From Fomitopsis serialis (taxonomy: Eukaryota; Basidiomycota; Agaricomycetes; Polyporales; Fomitopsidaceae): DNA of 64,000 nucleotides. The position numbers and the translations under genes were made by a program. The notes under the pieces were generated by a model. That model ran no database searches. It was not told the DNA's origin and was given only the letters and a program-made list of their open reading frames with translations. The DNA lies in assembly GCF_022376445.1 (NCBI RefSeq), contig NW_025954993.1, positions 124,001-188,000 of the forward strand. Reading direction: 5' to 3'. Below are positions 38,760 to 49,974 of the stretch, one piece after another (position 1 is the stretch's first letter; every line of letters starts with the position of its first letter).

Positions 38760-40880
38760 TGTGTAAACTATGGTACCGCATCCGGACAGCGACACTTACA
38801 TCGACTCGACTCTGTCCATTCCGTTCAGATTGGATGTGCGCTACGGCGACGTGACCACGCAGTCTTAAAGCTTCGTGCACGTGTGCGGCGACAACCGCGA
38901 CGATGGACACACGCTCCTGATAGCATCGTCTCAGACCGCGGCTCTCCAGAAGCAAGCATAATGTGATAGCGCACTACCTGATTTCCACTGTGTATACCAG
39001 CTATCAGGAAAGCCAAGATGCGTCGTCCAGGTCGTCGATTCGCGAGTTGTTTACCGTCTAGGCTCACGACACTGTGAACAAAGCACGGTGACTCAGATCA
39101 GTAAGGATATTCTCGTTGCCGAAAGCGAGATCGTACCTGACGAGGCCTTGAGATAGTTCTTGGTGCGCGCTGCGGAGAGTCGAAGGGGGGCAAAGGGAGA
39201 GCACAGGGGCAGTGAAGGCAATGACAGGAGATCTATATATTGGCATCGATACTACGTAGCGCTCACCGGCACGTATAGAAGCATCGAACACAAATACACG
39301 ATGTCAGGAGCGGTCTTTTGCTTCGAGTAAACACCGTTGAAACCTTTGCAAAGTGCTACTCACATTACACACACTCAGTCAGCGGCGAGTGTAGAGAAAT
39401 TCGGACAGAGGCCCGGCCTCCTGCGCCTGATTCCGGTGAGCGCGCGAGGCAGGCGTATCTGAACCTTGAGCCTGTCAAATGAACACTTATCGATAATCAA
39501 GGTGGACCACATAGACGTGGGATCGTGGCTGCGCAGGGTTCTGAACAGAGGAAGGGAACACGCGGGCCAGGGCCGCATTCAATTCGGTATGTAGTGCATC
39601 GCATCTCTACACGGCATGCGTCGCACCAGTTGGCTTGGACATCTACAAATCAAGGGGTGTGCTACAACTCGCACTGTGCGGTCGCGAAACCAACACAAGA
39701 CTCCCGTGCATGACGAAGAACATGCGGACCCACATACCTGGCCAATGCCCATCTTCGTCATGTCCTATCTTATCTCCTCGAGCACCAGCATAGTCGTAGA
39801 ACACGCGACCAACTCACTAGACATTGATGCTGTCGTGTCTTCCGCGTAATCGTTGCACACGCTCCACGCAGGACCAGCCAGCGCGAAAGAGAGGCAGGCT
39901 CGGAGACCGACATCTCCTGTCCAGGCCCGTCTCCGTGCGCGCCCAGCTGCGCATAAGACCAGGTCAAGCGCGATGCGAACGGCGATTAGGAATCCCAACG
40001 CGAATGTAGCGTGAAGGTCGGTGTTGGATGGGTGTACGTTCCAACAGTGGATGAGATGCAGTGAATGCGAACGATAGCCTCGTAGCGTAGCATCTACATC
40101 CAGGCGAAGACGACCTGAGCGAAACCGATATCTAAATCGAGCGCCACCGGCCGATATTTCAACAATGCGCTCACCCGGTACACTGGCTCACCTCAAAAGT
40201 CAGGTAGACGAGGCAGACGACGACTGTAGCTGTCATAGGCATGTATGTCAAACAGGTCCGCCAGTCGTGCGCGGACGTGACACCCCGATGGATATCGACC
40301 GCATCTGACGTAAAGCAAGCGCGACCGCACTCAGTCTTTGGTCATGATTGACCGCCTCCTTCTATATCAACGCCTGGCCGCAGTTTTCGAAAACGGACCG
40401 TCTGATGACACCCGGGCTTTGTCGTGTTGAATGTTGATGACGCGGACGGCGCATGAGCATGGCGAGCGGCGCTTGTCGAATCGAGGGCACGGGACTAGCA
40501 CACATACTACTAGTAAGTGTACGATTGACTCGGAGTACCTTGTGGTTCGATGAAGGTGAGGTGCTGCGAGGGTCACGTCAACACGGCACCCCATCTAAAT
40601 CATGTCGGAGCTGCTCACCTGCACCGGCTCTGTAACCATATATGGTCCTGCAGATCTTCCGGATGATCTCCACGGACACGGTGGAGGTCGTCGTCCTCGT
40701 TAATGACGACCCGAAGCACATGGAGCTGAGCATGGCGACAAACACGGTACTTCGCGAAAAGAGGCGCTTGACGTAGACCGTCATTGTCGTATGCACGGCT
40801 TAGCGCAGTCGCCTCTAAGCATCGAATTGGACACGTCAATGGGACGAGCAGGCGGGGCTACCGATGAGCGCGTAGTACCT
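38760..40880. other. No gene recognised
   Basis: About 2.1 kb upstream of the F-box gene. A minus-strand hydrophobic frame at about 40290-40200 (DWRTCLTYMPMTATVVV then CLVYLTFE, with a GTGAGC donor after it) and another at 39990-39770 look like membrane-protein exons. They have no recognisable partner exons and are left unassigned. Confidence 0.45.
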
Positions 40881-41089
40881 GGATCGCAACCGAGCCTTCA
40901 AAAGGTCAGGTTGAAGGCCAGTCTCTTGATAAACAACCACCATCCGTCTGACAGCACTGTCGGATGGTCATCCCTTGAGCGAGGTCACGGATGGGCTACT
41001 TACTGAAAAGATGCATCAGTGAACTGAGGGTAGTATACGTCAGGACGGACGCACTAACGCACTAGACTATTGCAGGTACGCGTCACGAG

Positions 41090-44000
41090 GTGACTCACAG
41101 CTGTAGTGGGCTATGCAGTGTATGCAGGTTCCGGAGCAGCCGTGACGACGCGCCCGATGACCGAAATGGAGAAACCGACCACAGTTCGGTGGGTGCTACC
41201 GTGAAGTGGTCTTAGGAAAGCTTTCACCAGCCACACGCGCGAACGATCTACACTCGCTGCTTCAGAAACAAGTGTTAAGCGGGACCCAAATGATGATAGT
41301 ATCTCGGAGGGCCGCAGTATTAGGTCCTTTGCCAATCGGCGGGATCGAACACGGGTGCCACGGCCTGCGAGGTATATCAGCTGGGCTGCGTAGAGGTCTT
41401 CTGGGCCATTGTAACAAGTGTTCGAGTGGGTCAGGAAAGAGTCGCGAGATGTCTAGGAGCGGACCTGGATGAGAGGCAGGCGGGACGGCCCTGAGATCAT
41501 CATTGTCTGCATCCCGAGCGAGAAGAACGAACCTGGTGTGGCCCACGAAGCCGACCATGTTAAAGTCCGTACCGCGCATAAGAATATTGCCGACAATGTC
41601 CGTCGATATACATATCTCCGATCCCGCTGCGCATGCCATGATCCATCAGGACGTTGTTTAGCGGAGAAGATAGTTACCACGAACCTGAATAAGTAGGGGA
41701 CACGGTCACAATCCGGGATGGACGCCCCCTTGTCGCCAACAAGCGGACAGGCAGTGTCGAGGCCGGAAGGAGCGTGCGAACCGAGACCATTGCCCTCGAC
41801 AACAAAAGCGAAGCCATACGAGCGGGACGCAAGGAACACTGGGCCTCCAGATAGGAGCGCACTGAGGAAGATCGGCATGCGGTTGTTCAAGTTGCCGCGA
41901 GTACTGAGAGTCGAGCATGTCGAGGAACGACGAATCCGAAATGGGCACTAGGGGTGAGATGTGGAGATGTTGCGGAGCAGGGATGCCTACGCGTCTGTGT
42001 GGGAAGAGGGCGATCGTCCCCTGCAGCGGCGCTCCTTGCCCCGGTACCACTCCCGATCTCACGCTTGTCTTCCTCGCAGGCTCGGGCAGGGCGACTCCCA
42101 GCTGCCTCCCAGTGCCAGTGAATTCTGGAAAGGATGCGTCGCGCACACGACGCGAGGACGGTCACGTCCAGCAAACCAGGCCCATGTATGCGCGTTGTTG
42201 TCCACGGAAGTCGGCGACGGGCCGTCCAACGCTCAGGCTCGTAGCAACGCCTACAGGGTCTATCAATTTACTGGAGCTATAGATCTATGAGCACGGCGCG
42301 AGGAGAAGGCGAACAATGCAACTCACATCATCGCGTGTCACTCCAGTCACCGGGGTCCAGCCCTCGACCTTCCACTGCATTCCCCGTGGCGGGTCGCGGC
42401 CAGCGGCCATGTCCTTCGTATGCCCACGCCCACATACACGCTGTACGAAGATCCCAGCACACTAAACGGGTCCCCCGTTGGCGGTCTGCGAGGGGTGATG
42501 CGTGGTCGAGCACAACGCAGACGCGCCCTCTCACAAGGAGCGAGGAGGGGCGAAGCTGCAGACGACTGGTACAGACGTAATCTTAGAGGCGCTTCGCGGA
42601 TGCTACCTCCGCGGCTCGGCCCCAACCAGCCGACAGTACCATTCGTCGACACAAGAGACAAGCACGGCTCGAAGCCAATACATTGGTGTTTGAACATTCA
42701 CCATTACCCGTTGAGAATGACAGTACGGTACGTTAACACGTTCAAGACATTGCACGAGATGGTTGCATATGAGCACAGAAGTGTAGCCGGGTATGGGATT
42801 TGCGCGAGCGACTGAGAAAGGGGCCCGCACAAATCACCAAGCCGGTCTACTGCGGCGGGCAGCGCGTCACAGATCTGTCCCTCAGGACAATGCCAGTCCA
42901 GAGATGGAACGTCGGTGCGCGAGTACGCCGTCTCGAGGCTGTTCACCTCGAATGCAGGAATGGGAATAGGGTCGCCGGTAAAGCTATGGCGCAAGGCGTG
43001 AGGAGCGACGAGCTCGAATGCAGGAATGGGAATAGGGTCGCCGGTAAAGCTATGGCGCAAGGCGTGAGGAGCGACGAGCGCGAATGGATTGGGATGGAGA
43101 GGTGCACGGCAGGAGTCTCGCTCGATGATTGTGCAAGGGCCCTCGATTATCCTATCATAGAGGTAGTAAAAATACCTGTACGCTCCCGTCAATACGAGAT
43201 GATCGCTTTGCATGCCACCGCGATGAGCCATCTCAGAATGTATACCCGGTGTAGAGTACGTTCGCGGAAATAGACGCACCTATTGTTATGGTTGTAAACC
43301 GCGGCGGTATGCGATGCACAGCTTCGACTTGTGGATGACCCGCTGGTCGCCGTCTCTGAGTTCCTTAGCGTATGAGGGATCCGCATATCTTCTAAACTTC
43401 GCTATGCGGAGCCTGAAGAAGACGATCCTGAGCGCAAGTTGAACGTCAGCAGTAGATCGACAAGAGTGTGGATGTGTCAGTGATCTTAGGGAGGCGTTGC
43501 ATACCGGATGCTGAGCAGCGGACAGTCACGGCGACTGGAACGACGATTCTTCATTGACGCCGCGTACCAAATACCGCCTACAGAGAGGGTACCACGGTGA
43601 GCACTGAGAGCCGCATGATAAGAGGTGCAACCAAGGGCTGCTCTGCGTCAAAGTGTCCGTCCGACGGTCCTTATAGGTTTTCGAGTCCTGTCACGACAGA
43701 TTCGGGCTCCGTGCTGTCTCATCGGCATCCGTTGGGGCGATTCAGCGACTTTGGCTAGAATTATACGTTCTCGGTCATTAGAAAGCACATGGAAGAAGCG
43801 AAACCGCGACTCACGCTCCCAGAAATGAGCTCTCCTCGTACCCGTCCGGGTTTGCGTCGAGCGCGGCCCGCTGTCTTAAGAAACATATCGCCACCGGGTC
43901 TGCGCCGCTTGAAGCGCGGAAACCGTTCGAGGGACAAGAGATGAGGGAAGCAAGAGGTCGGCGTCGACCTGGCAGACCAAGGGGAGGAGGAGGATGGGAG

Positions 44001-44592
44001 CCTCATCGTAGTGCATTCGGCAGTAAGGCCGGCTCCAGTAATAGCATCTGTCATCGAGTTCCAGCAATCGTGTTGACTAGGAGACACCGTCGCATATCCC
44101 AGACACGAAGAAATTAAGTGGTCAGCTCTGTCGAGGGCGAGAACAAAGGCTGGTCACTGCGTGAGGAGGACGGAGCCGCGGCGCGTGCGGGGTACGAGCG
44201 CCAATTCGCGGTCAGGCTCTTTGCAAGCTCTTTGTGACCGTCACGGTGTCAGAACCAGCACCGCGGTCCCGCGTCCGCGATATCGCCTCTCTCACCTCGA
44301 GCGTGGAGGCTGGGTGGTCGACGCCGTCGTCCTCGCGATCGGAGCAGCCTACCTGACGATTGCGGTGACCAGTTTCGCAGCAAACTCGCACATCATTCCA
44401 GTAGGTCAAGAATCTCGCCTGACCACTGTGTGACAGACGCCTCGAATCTATCCTTACCTCGCGGTACGTGTATTTCATCCGACCACGCACGTAAGTAGAG
44501 AGTCCGCTGCCTTTCCTCTTTCGAAATCTTGCACAGGTTCGTGCCAGACTCCAATGAGGCCCTTCAGGTCCGAGCGAGCGGGACATCGAGCG
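41090..44592. other. Upstream flank of copy D, left of the LINE; no intact gene recognised
   Basis: Repeat blocks as in the other arms. 42704-43279 (minus) is open for 191 codons and 42800-43273 (plus) for 157 codons over the same DNA. Neither shows a known domain, and part of their length comes from a 66-bp duplication, so I do not call a gene. Confidence 0.5.
42947..43078 (+). repeat. Perfect 66-bp tandem duplication
   Basis: Units 42947-43012 and 43013-43078 are identical over 66 bases. Because 66 is divisible by three, all frames stay open through it, giving a 22-residue repeat (HSFTGDPIPIPAF on the minus strand). The identity implies a recent event within otherwise old, diverged repeat DNA. 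Confidence 0.95.
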
Positions 44593-44604
44593 CCCGCTGT
44601 CGCT

Positions 44605-44605
<1 letters not shown>
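44593..44605 (+). repeat. LINE target-site duplication, left copy
   Basis: CCCGCTGTCGCTG directly before the T-run. The same 13 bases occur at 55689-55701. Two further T residues on both sides could extend it to 15. Confidence 0.9.

Positions 44606-44635
<30 letters not shown>
44606..44635 (-). other. Poly(A) tail of the LINE (30 T on plus strand)
   Basis: An uninterrupted run of 30 T on the plus strand, abutting the target-site duplication on one side and the LINE 3' UTR on the other. An uneroded A-tract of this length indicates a young insertion. Confidence 0.95.
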
Positions 44636-44636
<1 letters not shown>

Positions 44637-44771
44637 GAGGGCTTTTACAGACGCCGGCAACAGACAATTGGTCCGCCCCGGTCGCCCAGCTTGCGTACGG
44701 TGTTACCCGTAAGTGCAGTCCACGGAAAAAAATGCAATTTACGCACGGCTAAACAGCCAGTGTGGGACTCA

Positions 44772-46505
44772 TCAACCCGGATCTATATCAACGCGTAGGA
44801 TCGGGGAACTACCCACTAAAAAACCTTTGCACTTCGTCCAATCATCCGGGAGCGCTAGTTCATCATAAATGACGGCGTTCCATGTGGCTAGGACTAGGTC
44901 GTGAGACAGCGCCTGTTTGCCGTATCGCTTTCTTGTGGCCTCAACGTCTATAGCAAGGCGGCTGTTCAGTACATAGGCGAGTTTGCATCGCACGTGCAGG
45001 GGACTGTGTTCCCAGCTTTCTTCATTTTGGTGGCCAATTACTCTGTCACAGCGTAGTTTCCATATGAGGTGAGTCGCCTCCGAGATCATAATTCGCCATA
45101 ATCGAGTTGCACCCGGTCTGACTCTATTTCTTTCATCTGTCCAGGTTTTCAGTCCTAGGGTGTGAACGTCTACAGTCGTCATGTCTGGCCATGGTAAGCC
45201 TTTTTTCAGCCATAGGCCGGTGATTATTTGCCATATTTCGCGTTGGCCTGTTGCTGTGCATTCGAACAGTATATGTGTTATTGATTCTGTCATTCCACAG
45301 AAGCTACATTGGGCGCGGTGCTCGAGGCCGGGGATTGCCAACCAGTAGCTTCCACATCGCAGCGCCCCGTGGATGCATTTCCACAAGAATGTTGCGAAAG
45401 ATCTGCTGAAGTCTTTATGTCTCGTGCTGAGCCATATTGTTTTGTTTGCTATAGTGTCTTCAGGTGTCCTGTTGCGGATGGTGTCAAGGTTCGTAGATGT
45501 AACTCGTCTTGGGGGCGTGTTCCTCCATGCTATGATCCCTTTGTATGCTAGCGCTTGAGTGAGAGCGGGGAGTTTTGCTCCTGTGATGTCAAACCTCGGG
45601 TGCTCAGTGAGCGTTGGGGGAGGGATGAGGGGGAAGAGATCCAGCGATCGGTTTGAGGAGGCGGATTGTCTCGCTTTATCAAGTGTTTTTCGGTCCTCCG
45701 GTCTGACTATCTTTCCTAGGGACGTGACGGCGCATCGTTGGCGAAGTCTGTTGAGAAGGACGCGTGTGTGCCTTGCCTGCGATACGTCTATCCAACCGTG
45801 GTCTTCCCATTCCGGCGATTTGGTTATAATCATGGATGTGAGTATGTCATTTGTGCTCAGGATGCGAAGTGGTGCGTCGAGCGGGGTCTGTGCTACTGCA
45901 TGCAACGCGGCAATGATTTCTCCTGGTGCCGAACTGTGGGAGACGGGGTCTTTGGACACAGGCATCGATGCATTTCTGTGATCGTTTTCTCCGAAGAAAG
46001 CGATATATTTGCCGGGAGTCGCAGCTTCTCTTTCTCCGGCGTTGTTCTCTGGCAGGGCTCTGAAGATGTAGACAAGCGTGGACTCGCTAACTACTTCAAG
46101 TCCTGGGCGTTTACGGTGTGAAGGGGGATCGCGCATTGTGCTAGATTCCACGAAGACGCGGAAAGTTTCAGATATACCGCCTCTGGCGGTGATTGAGGGG
46201 TTGAAGGTGAGGGTGTCTCCTTCATTCGTGTTTGCGTTATCGTTACGAAGAGACCGCCTCGTTGTTAAGGATAGGCCGTCTTTGTACTCTATGGAGAGCG
46301 GGTTCCACTTCGGTAAAATTTCGCTCAGTATGCGGAAAGCGGCTAGCCTACATTTCTCTGGGTGTCTGCATCCTGCTGCCCTTGAATTTGAGCATTCGGG
46401 GCAGTCACATAGGTCCTCCCCCAGTTCTGTTTTTGTTGCGGCGGGGTCGATCCGCATGTTGATCGCGTGGAGTGCAAGAGGTCGGCAACGGTTATGACAC
46501 CATGA
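44772..46505 (-). CDS. LINE ORF2 C-terminal part (CCHC-like finger and zf-RVT domain)
   Basis: 561 codons from the ATG at 46457; the frame is open upstream to about 46505. Near the start a Cys/His cluster of form CxCxxC...GCxHxxxxC (first Cys of LCDCPEC) resembles the finger that follows the reverse transcriptase in fungal LINEs. Later, a zf-RVT-like segment reads FLWKCIHGALRCGSYW and CSFCGMTESITHILFEC. No RNase H motifs (catalytic D-E-D-D order) are seen. It overlaps the RT ORF by 115-160 bases in another frame. The sensible join is near 46475, where VADL of the RT frame would continue into LALHAIN of this frame, so one base has probably been gained or lost. Functionally it should be the tail of the same polyprotein, binding RNA during target-primed reverse transcription. 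Confidence 0.85.
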   Translation of the reverse strand, partial: SWCHNRCRPLALHAINMRIDPAATKTELGEDLCDCPECSNSRAAGCRHPEKCRLAAFRILSEILPKWNPLSIEYKDGLSLTTRRSLRNDNANTNEGDTLTFNPSITARGGISETFRVFVESSTMRDPPSHRKRPGLEVVSESTLVYIFRALPENNAGEREAATPGKYIAFFGENDHRNASMPVSKDPVSHSSAPGEIIAALHAVAQTPLDAPLRILSTNDILTSMIITKSPEWEDHGWIDVSQARHTRVLLNRLRQRCAVTSLGKIVRPEDRKTLDKARQSASSNRSLDLFPLIPPPTLTEHPRFDITGAKLPALTQALAYKGIIAWRNTPPRRVTSTNLDTIRNRTPEDTIANKTIWLSTRHKDFSRSFATFLWKCIHGALRCGSYWLAIPGLEHRAQCSFCGMTESITHILFECTATGQREIWQIITGLWLKKGLPWPDMTTVDVHTLGLKTWTDERNRVRPGATRLWRIMISEATHLIWKLRCDRVIGHQNEESWEHSPLHVRCKLAYVLNSRLAIDVEATRKRYGKQALSHDLVLATWNAVIYDELALPDDWTKCKGFLVGSSPILRVDIDPG

Positions 46506-48289
46506 TTATCGCGTAGGCAATCGCTGACTTTCGTGTTGTTTAGTCGTCGTAGGGCCGTCGTTGCTCCAATGTGGTACCACGTTGGGAGTTGCTTCTTGAG
46601 CGAAGTGTCTACTTTCAGAGCCTCTAGGTGGGTTCCGTATTTCTTTGCCGTCGATAACATGGTCTTAATATATTGGGGCATGGAAGACTGTCCTCCGTGT
46701 GAGGGGCGCCAGCTTTGAAGGAAAGTATTGATTTGCGCTTTCGGTCGGATCTCTCCTGCGTCTCTTGTGGCATATTTATTTATGATGGCGTCCATTGCAA
46801 AGGCCCAGGTAGGTCGATTCGGGCCCAGGTCTAGGTATCGTTTAAGCCACATTAGGTTTATCGCTTCGTTTCTTGATTCAATGTCCAGGAGACCGAGGCC
46901 GCCTTCTGTTATAGGTCTGTGCAAGGTTGCGAGGTTTATTTGTGGGACATTGTTGTTGCCCCACATGAAGGTACGGATTATTTTGGTCAGTTCTACCTCG
47001 ATTGATTTAGGCATTCCTTGGACTACCGACAGGTATTGCGATATTCCTCCCGGTCCCATTTGGACTATATGACGTTTGCCGATCATGGACGGTCTGCATT
47101 TTCCCCATCTGTCGAGGAAGTTCTTTATTTTCGTGAGAGCCGGCGTCCATACGCTTACTTGGTCAACTTTGTTTCCTATCCATGCTCCTAGGACTCTAAC
47201 CGGTTCGCCGTCAGCGGCGATCCGCACATGTTGAGGGATGTGGACGGCGGACGGATCTTCTGGGTTTAGGAGACGTGTTCTTACTACTGCTTCTTGGTAA
47301 GTTTCAGATCCTACTGGTACTACTTCCGTTTTGCCGTTATTGAATTTTGCACGGGAGGCGTTACACCATGTCTCAAGGATTTGCCAGAGGTCTTCCCAGC
47401 GGTCCTGTTTTGATAAGAAGGTGGAGGTGTCGTCGGCAAACAGTTTTGTTATTAATTTGTTGGTGGCTCCAGGTATGCGGAAGCCCATTAGCGATGAGCG
47501 ACGTAGGGCCACTGCCAGCGGCTCGATCGCGATGTCAAATAGGAGGCAGGAGAGAGGGTCACCCTGTCGGACGCCCCTTATTACACTGAAGAAGGAGCTA
47601 ATTTCACCGTTCACAATAGCTTTCGTGCGTGCATGTTTGTATAGTGCCTTTATTTTGTTGATGAAGCGTCGCGGTAGATGGAAAGCTTCCAGCGTGCGCC
47701 AAAGGTATGTATGGTCGATTTTATCATACGCCTTTTCCTGATCAAGGGCTATGATGACTCCATCTTCTTCTAGGTTCTCGGCGTAGTCTACAAGGACGCG
47801 ACAGGTTTGCGTTTGATCTTCAATGTGTCTTCCTGGTACAAAGCCGGCTTGGTCGGGGTGGATCAGCTTCTCGGCGACTTGCCCGAGGCGAGATGTGAGT
47901 ATTCTCGTGTATATTTTGTAATCCGTGTTTAGGAGGGTGATGGGTCTGTAGTTGCTGATATCTTGGCGATCACCTTTTTTATAGAGCGGACATAACCATC
48001 CGTCGGCGAAGCCGCCGGCAGGATTCACTCCGAAGGACTCTATATCACCGAAAACAATTTGGAGGTATTCAAGGCTGTTGAACGCTCCTTCTCCGGCGTT
48101 GCGCATGAAGGTTGACCAGAACTCGTAGGGGATCCCGTCCAACCCTGTTGCTCTCCCTGATTGGGCGAGACGGAGTGCGTTTTTTATTTCATCTGTGTCG
48201 ACGTCTGATGAGAGGGTCTCTAGGTCCGTGTAGTCGAGACTAGAGTCCAGGGAGTTGAGCACAGTTGAGATCGCGTGTTCTTGATTCAT
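46343..48289 (-). CDS. LINE reverse transcriptase (ORF2 middle part)
   Basis: 648 codons from an ATG at 48289 that overlaps the stop of the endonuclease ORF (ATGA). RT motifs in order: SGRATGLDGIPYEFW, NYRPITLLNTDYKIYTRIL, DQAGFVPGRHIEDQ, motif A LDQEKAYDKIDH (catalytic Asp), motif B RGVRQGDPLSCLLF, motif C FADD (two catalytic Asp), and motif D NNGKTEVV. The enzyme copies LINE RNA at a nicked target. All catalytic residues are present. The frame is open upstream to about 48364, overlapping the endonuclease frame by about 80 bases, with a C6 run inside the overlap. It could be expressed by frameshifting, by reinitiation at ATGA, or be separated by a single-base mutation. Confidence 0.95.
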   Translation of the reverse strand: MNQEHAISTVLNSLDSSLDYTDLETLSSDVDTDEIKNALRLAQSGRATGLDGIPYEFWSTFMRNAGEGAFNSLEYLQIVFGDIESFGVNPAGGFADGWLCPLYKKGDRQDISNYRPITLLNTDYKIYTRILTSRLGQVAEKLIHPDQAGFVPGRHIEDQTQTCRVLVDYAENLEEDGVIIALDQEKAYDKIDHTYLWRTLEAFHLPRRFINKIKALYKHARTKAIVNGEISSFFSVIRGVRQGDPLSCLLFDIAIEPLAVALRRSSLMGFRIPGATNKLITKLFADDTSTFLSKQDRWEDLWQILETWCNASRAKFNNGKTEVVPVGSETYQEAVVRTRLLNPEDPSAVHIPQHVRIAADGEPVRVLGAWIGNKVDQVSVWTPALTKIKNFLDRWGKCRPSMIGKRHIVQMGPGGISQYLSVVQGMPKSIEVELTKIIRTFMWGNNNVPQINLATLHRPITEGGLGLLDIESRNEAINLMWLKRYLDLGPNRPTWAFAMDAIINKYATRDAGEIRPKAQINTFLQSWRPSHGGQSSMPQYIKTMLSTAKKYGTHLEALKVDTSLKKQLPTWYHIGATTALRRLNNTKVSDCLRDNHGVITVADLLHSTRSTCGSTPPQQKQNWGRTYVTAPNAQIQGQQDADTQRNVG

Positions 48290-49974
48290 TCTGGAGAACC
48301 CGGGGGGTCGAGATGTTGTATTTGCTCGTGGTAGGTCTTCGTTAGCTCCGCCATTTTGTCTGACCTAGTTTCATAGGAGGGAGGGTCCGATTGAGGCACT
48401 TGGAGGAGATACATAAGGTCCCTTGGTTTTCGTTCTCGGTTTATCGCGGACCAGTACTTGGTGACGCGTTCTGCATTGATTACGTACCGCGCTGTGGTAG
48501 TGAGTTTCGCCGTCTTGTGTCGCTTCCGTTCCAGTGCTAGTATTCGGTTATGTATGACTGCTGAGTCTGCTTGCATCGAGACGGATACAGCGTATTCCGG
48601 GTGAGCTTCTATTTCCTTTAGGTGCATAGATAGGCGGTTAATCTCAGACCTTATCTTAGGAGACCGTTCCTTTTGGACCCGTTTCGCTAGCTCCCTAAGG
48701 TCGTTTTTAAAACGCGAGTGCAGAATTTGGATTGGGCTGGGGAAGTCATTGCCATCTAGGTGCGTGGTGGATTTCATCAGTTTGATTGTTGCTGTGCCGA
48801 GTTCAGCAGCTGATTTCTTAAACTCATCGTCATCTAGGAGATGTGAGGGGAGGTTCCATCTGCCTCGTCCGATATAGGGCGCTGATCGGGTGCTTAGGTG
48901 TGCACAGATCAGCCTGTGATCAGTTTGTACTCCCGTCGTCTTAATGGACCATTCTTGTGAAGACATGATTAGTTCGTTTGTCGCATATATTCTGTCAAGT
49001 CTTGATCTCGATGCGCTACCCCTCTGTGGGAAGGTGAAGTCCTTTTTTGAGGGTTCGGATAGTCTCCATCCGTCAAATAGGTTGAGACAACGTAGTAAGG
49101 ATCTTAGGTTTTGTACTGCCGTGGGTGAGTCTTCCTTCGCAGGGATTCTGTCAATTGCTTCTTCTACGATATTGAAATCTCCGACCAAGAGGTCGGGTTT
49201 GCAGAGCTTTCCATTTTCCACCATCTGCAGCAATTGTTGCCAGAAAGCGGCGTTGTCTTGCGGGGGGTTGGGCGCATAGACATTCATTATCGTGAGGTGT
49301 TTGTTTGCGTGCCAGTGAGTCCTGAGTAGCGTTGCTCTCCCGGGAATGATCTCCGTGAACTGAGTACCCGCGGTGTCTACTAGTTCGCGGTTTAGTATTG
49401 TTGCAACACCTTGGGAGGACGTTGCAGAGGTTGAACTTGAGTTATGTATCGTGATCCTCCTTCCGTAGATATTTTCTATGTTCTGGACGTCAGAGTCGTT
49501 TAGGTGTGTCTCTTGTAGGCACAGTATGCCAATTCTATCTTCTCTTAGGAGTTGATTGATTTCATTCCATTTCTGGTTCTGGGGGCCTGTCATGCCTCCA
49601 CGCCCGTTTATGTTGAGCGAGCAAACGTGTATGCCTGCTTTTGTTTTCCGTCCTGATGTTTTAGCAGGAGTCTGCTTTGCCGGTGTTAAGGGGGTTTCCC
49701 TTGGATGTCGTCGGCCCCTAGGCCTTGGTCCTGCAACCGGTTGTGTCAGGGAGTGCAGAGGGGCAGCCCCGTCTCCAGGTTCCTCCATCTGATCATCGAG
49801 ACCAGCGTGGGCGGGGGACGCGTTGAGCTCTCTCTGATGGAGGAGAGGTAAGCCAGTTGTTGTGAGATCGTCCGTATGGTTGGTTAGATTTATGTTGTTC
49901 ACCGTTGCGCTACACATTCCGACTACAACGATCTGTCGGGTGCGGGGAACACTCCTGGTTCCCTCAGGGGACAC
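48286..49974 (-). CDS. LINE apurinic/apyrimidinic-type endonuclease (ORF2 N-terminal part)
   Basis: Open from 49974 (a GTG); the first ATG in frame is at 49917 and an in-frame stop lies upstream near 50010, so 49917 is the likely start. A Pro/Arg-rich leader of about 110 residues precedes the EEP-type nuclease. It shows SLNINGRGG (Asn), CLQETHL (catalytic Glu), MNVYAPNPP, LLVGDFNIVEEAIDR (Asp/Asn), SRLDRIYAT and TDHRLICAH (Asp/His), all catalytic positions intact. It nicks the chromosomal target to start reverse transcription. The ORF ends DPPGSPE followed by TGA, overlapping the RT start. In most LINEs nuclease and RT are one ORF. Confidence 0.95.
   Translation of the reverse strand: MSPEGTRSVPRTRQIVVVGMCSATVNNINLTNHTDDLTTTGLPLLHQRELNASPAHAGLDDQMEEPGDGAAPLHSLTQPVAGPRPRGRRHPRETPLTPAKQTPAKTSGRKTKAGIHVCSLNINGRGGMTGPQNQKWNEINQLLREDRIGILCLQETHLNDSDVQNIENIYGRRITIHNSSSTSATSSQGVATILNRELVDTAGTQFTEIIPGRATLLRTHWHANKHLTIMNVYAPNPPQDNAAFWQQLLQMVENGKLCKPDLLVGDFNIVEEAIDRIPAKEDSPTAVQNLRSLLRCLNLFDGWRLSEPSKKDFTFPQRGSASRSRLDRIYATNELIMSSQEWSIKTTGVQTDHRLICAHLSTRSAPYIGRGRWNLPSHLLDDDEFKKSAAELGTATIKLMKSTTHLDGNDFPSPIQILHSRFKNDLRELAKRVQKERSPKIRSEINRLSMHLKEIEAHPEYAVSVSMQADSAVIHNRILALERKRHKTAKLTTTARYVINAERVTKYWSAINRERKPRDLMYLLQVPQSDPPSYETRSDKMAELTKTYHEQIQHLDPPGSPE

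Noticed and set aside
42704..43279. 191-codon ORF as a gene (and the 157-codon ORF on the other strand)
   Set aside because: Length is inflated by the 66-bp duplication, there is no known domain, both strands are open, and the DNA is absent from the homologous positions of other units.
44606..44635. T-run as a transcription terminator
   Set aside because: Its position between a target-site duplication and the 3' end of an antisense LINE makes it the poly(A) tail; no gene on the plus strand ends there.
47331..47741. Plus-strand ORFs opposite the reverse transcriptase
   Set aside because: Shadow frames of the LINE RT.
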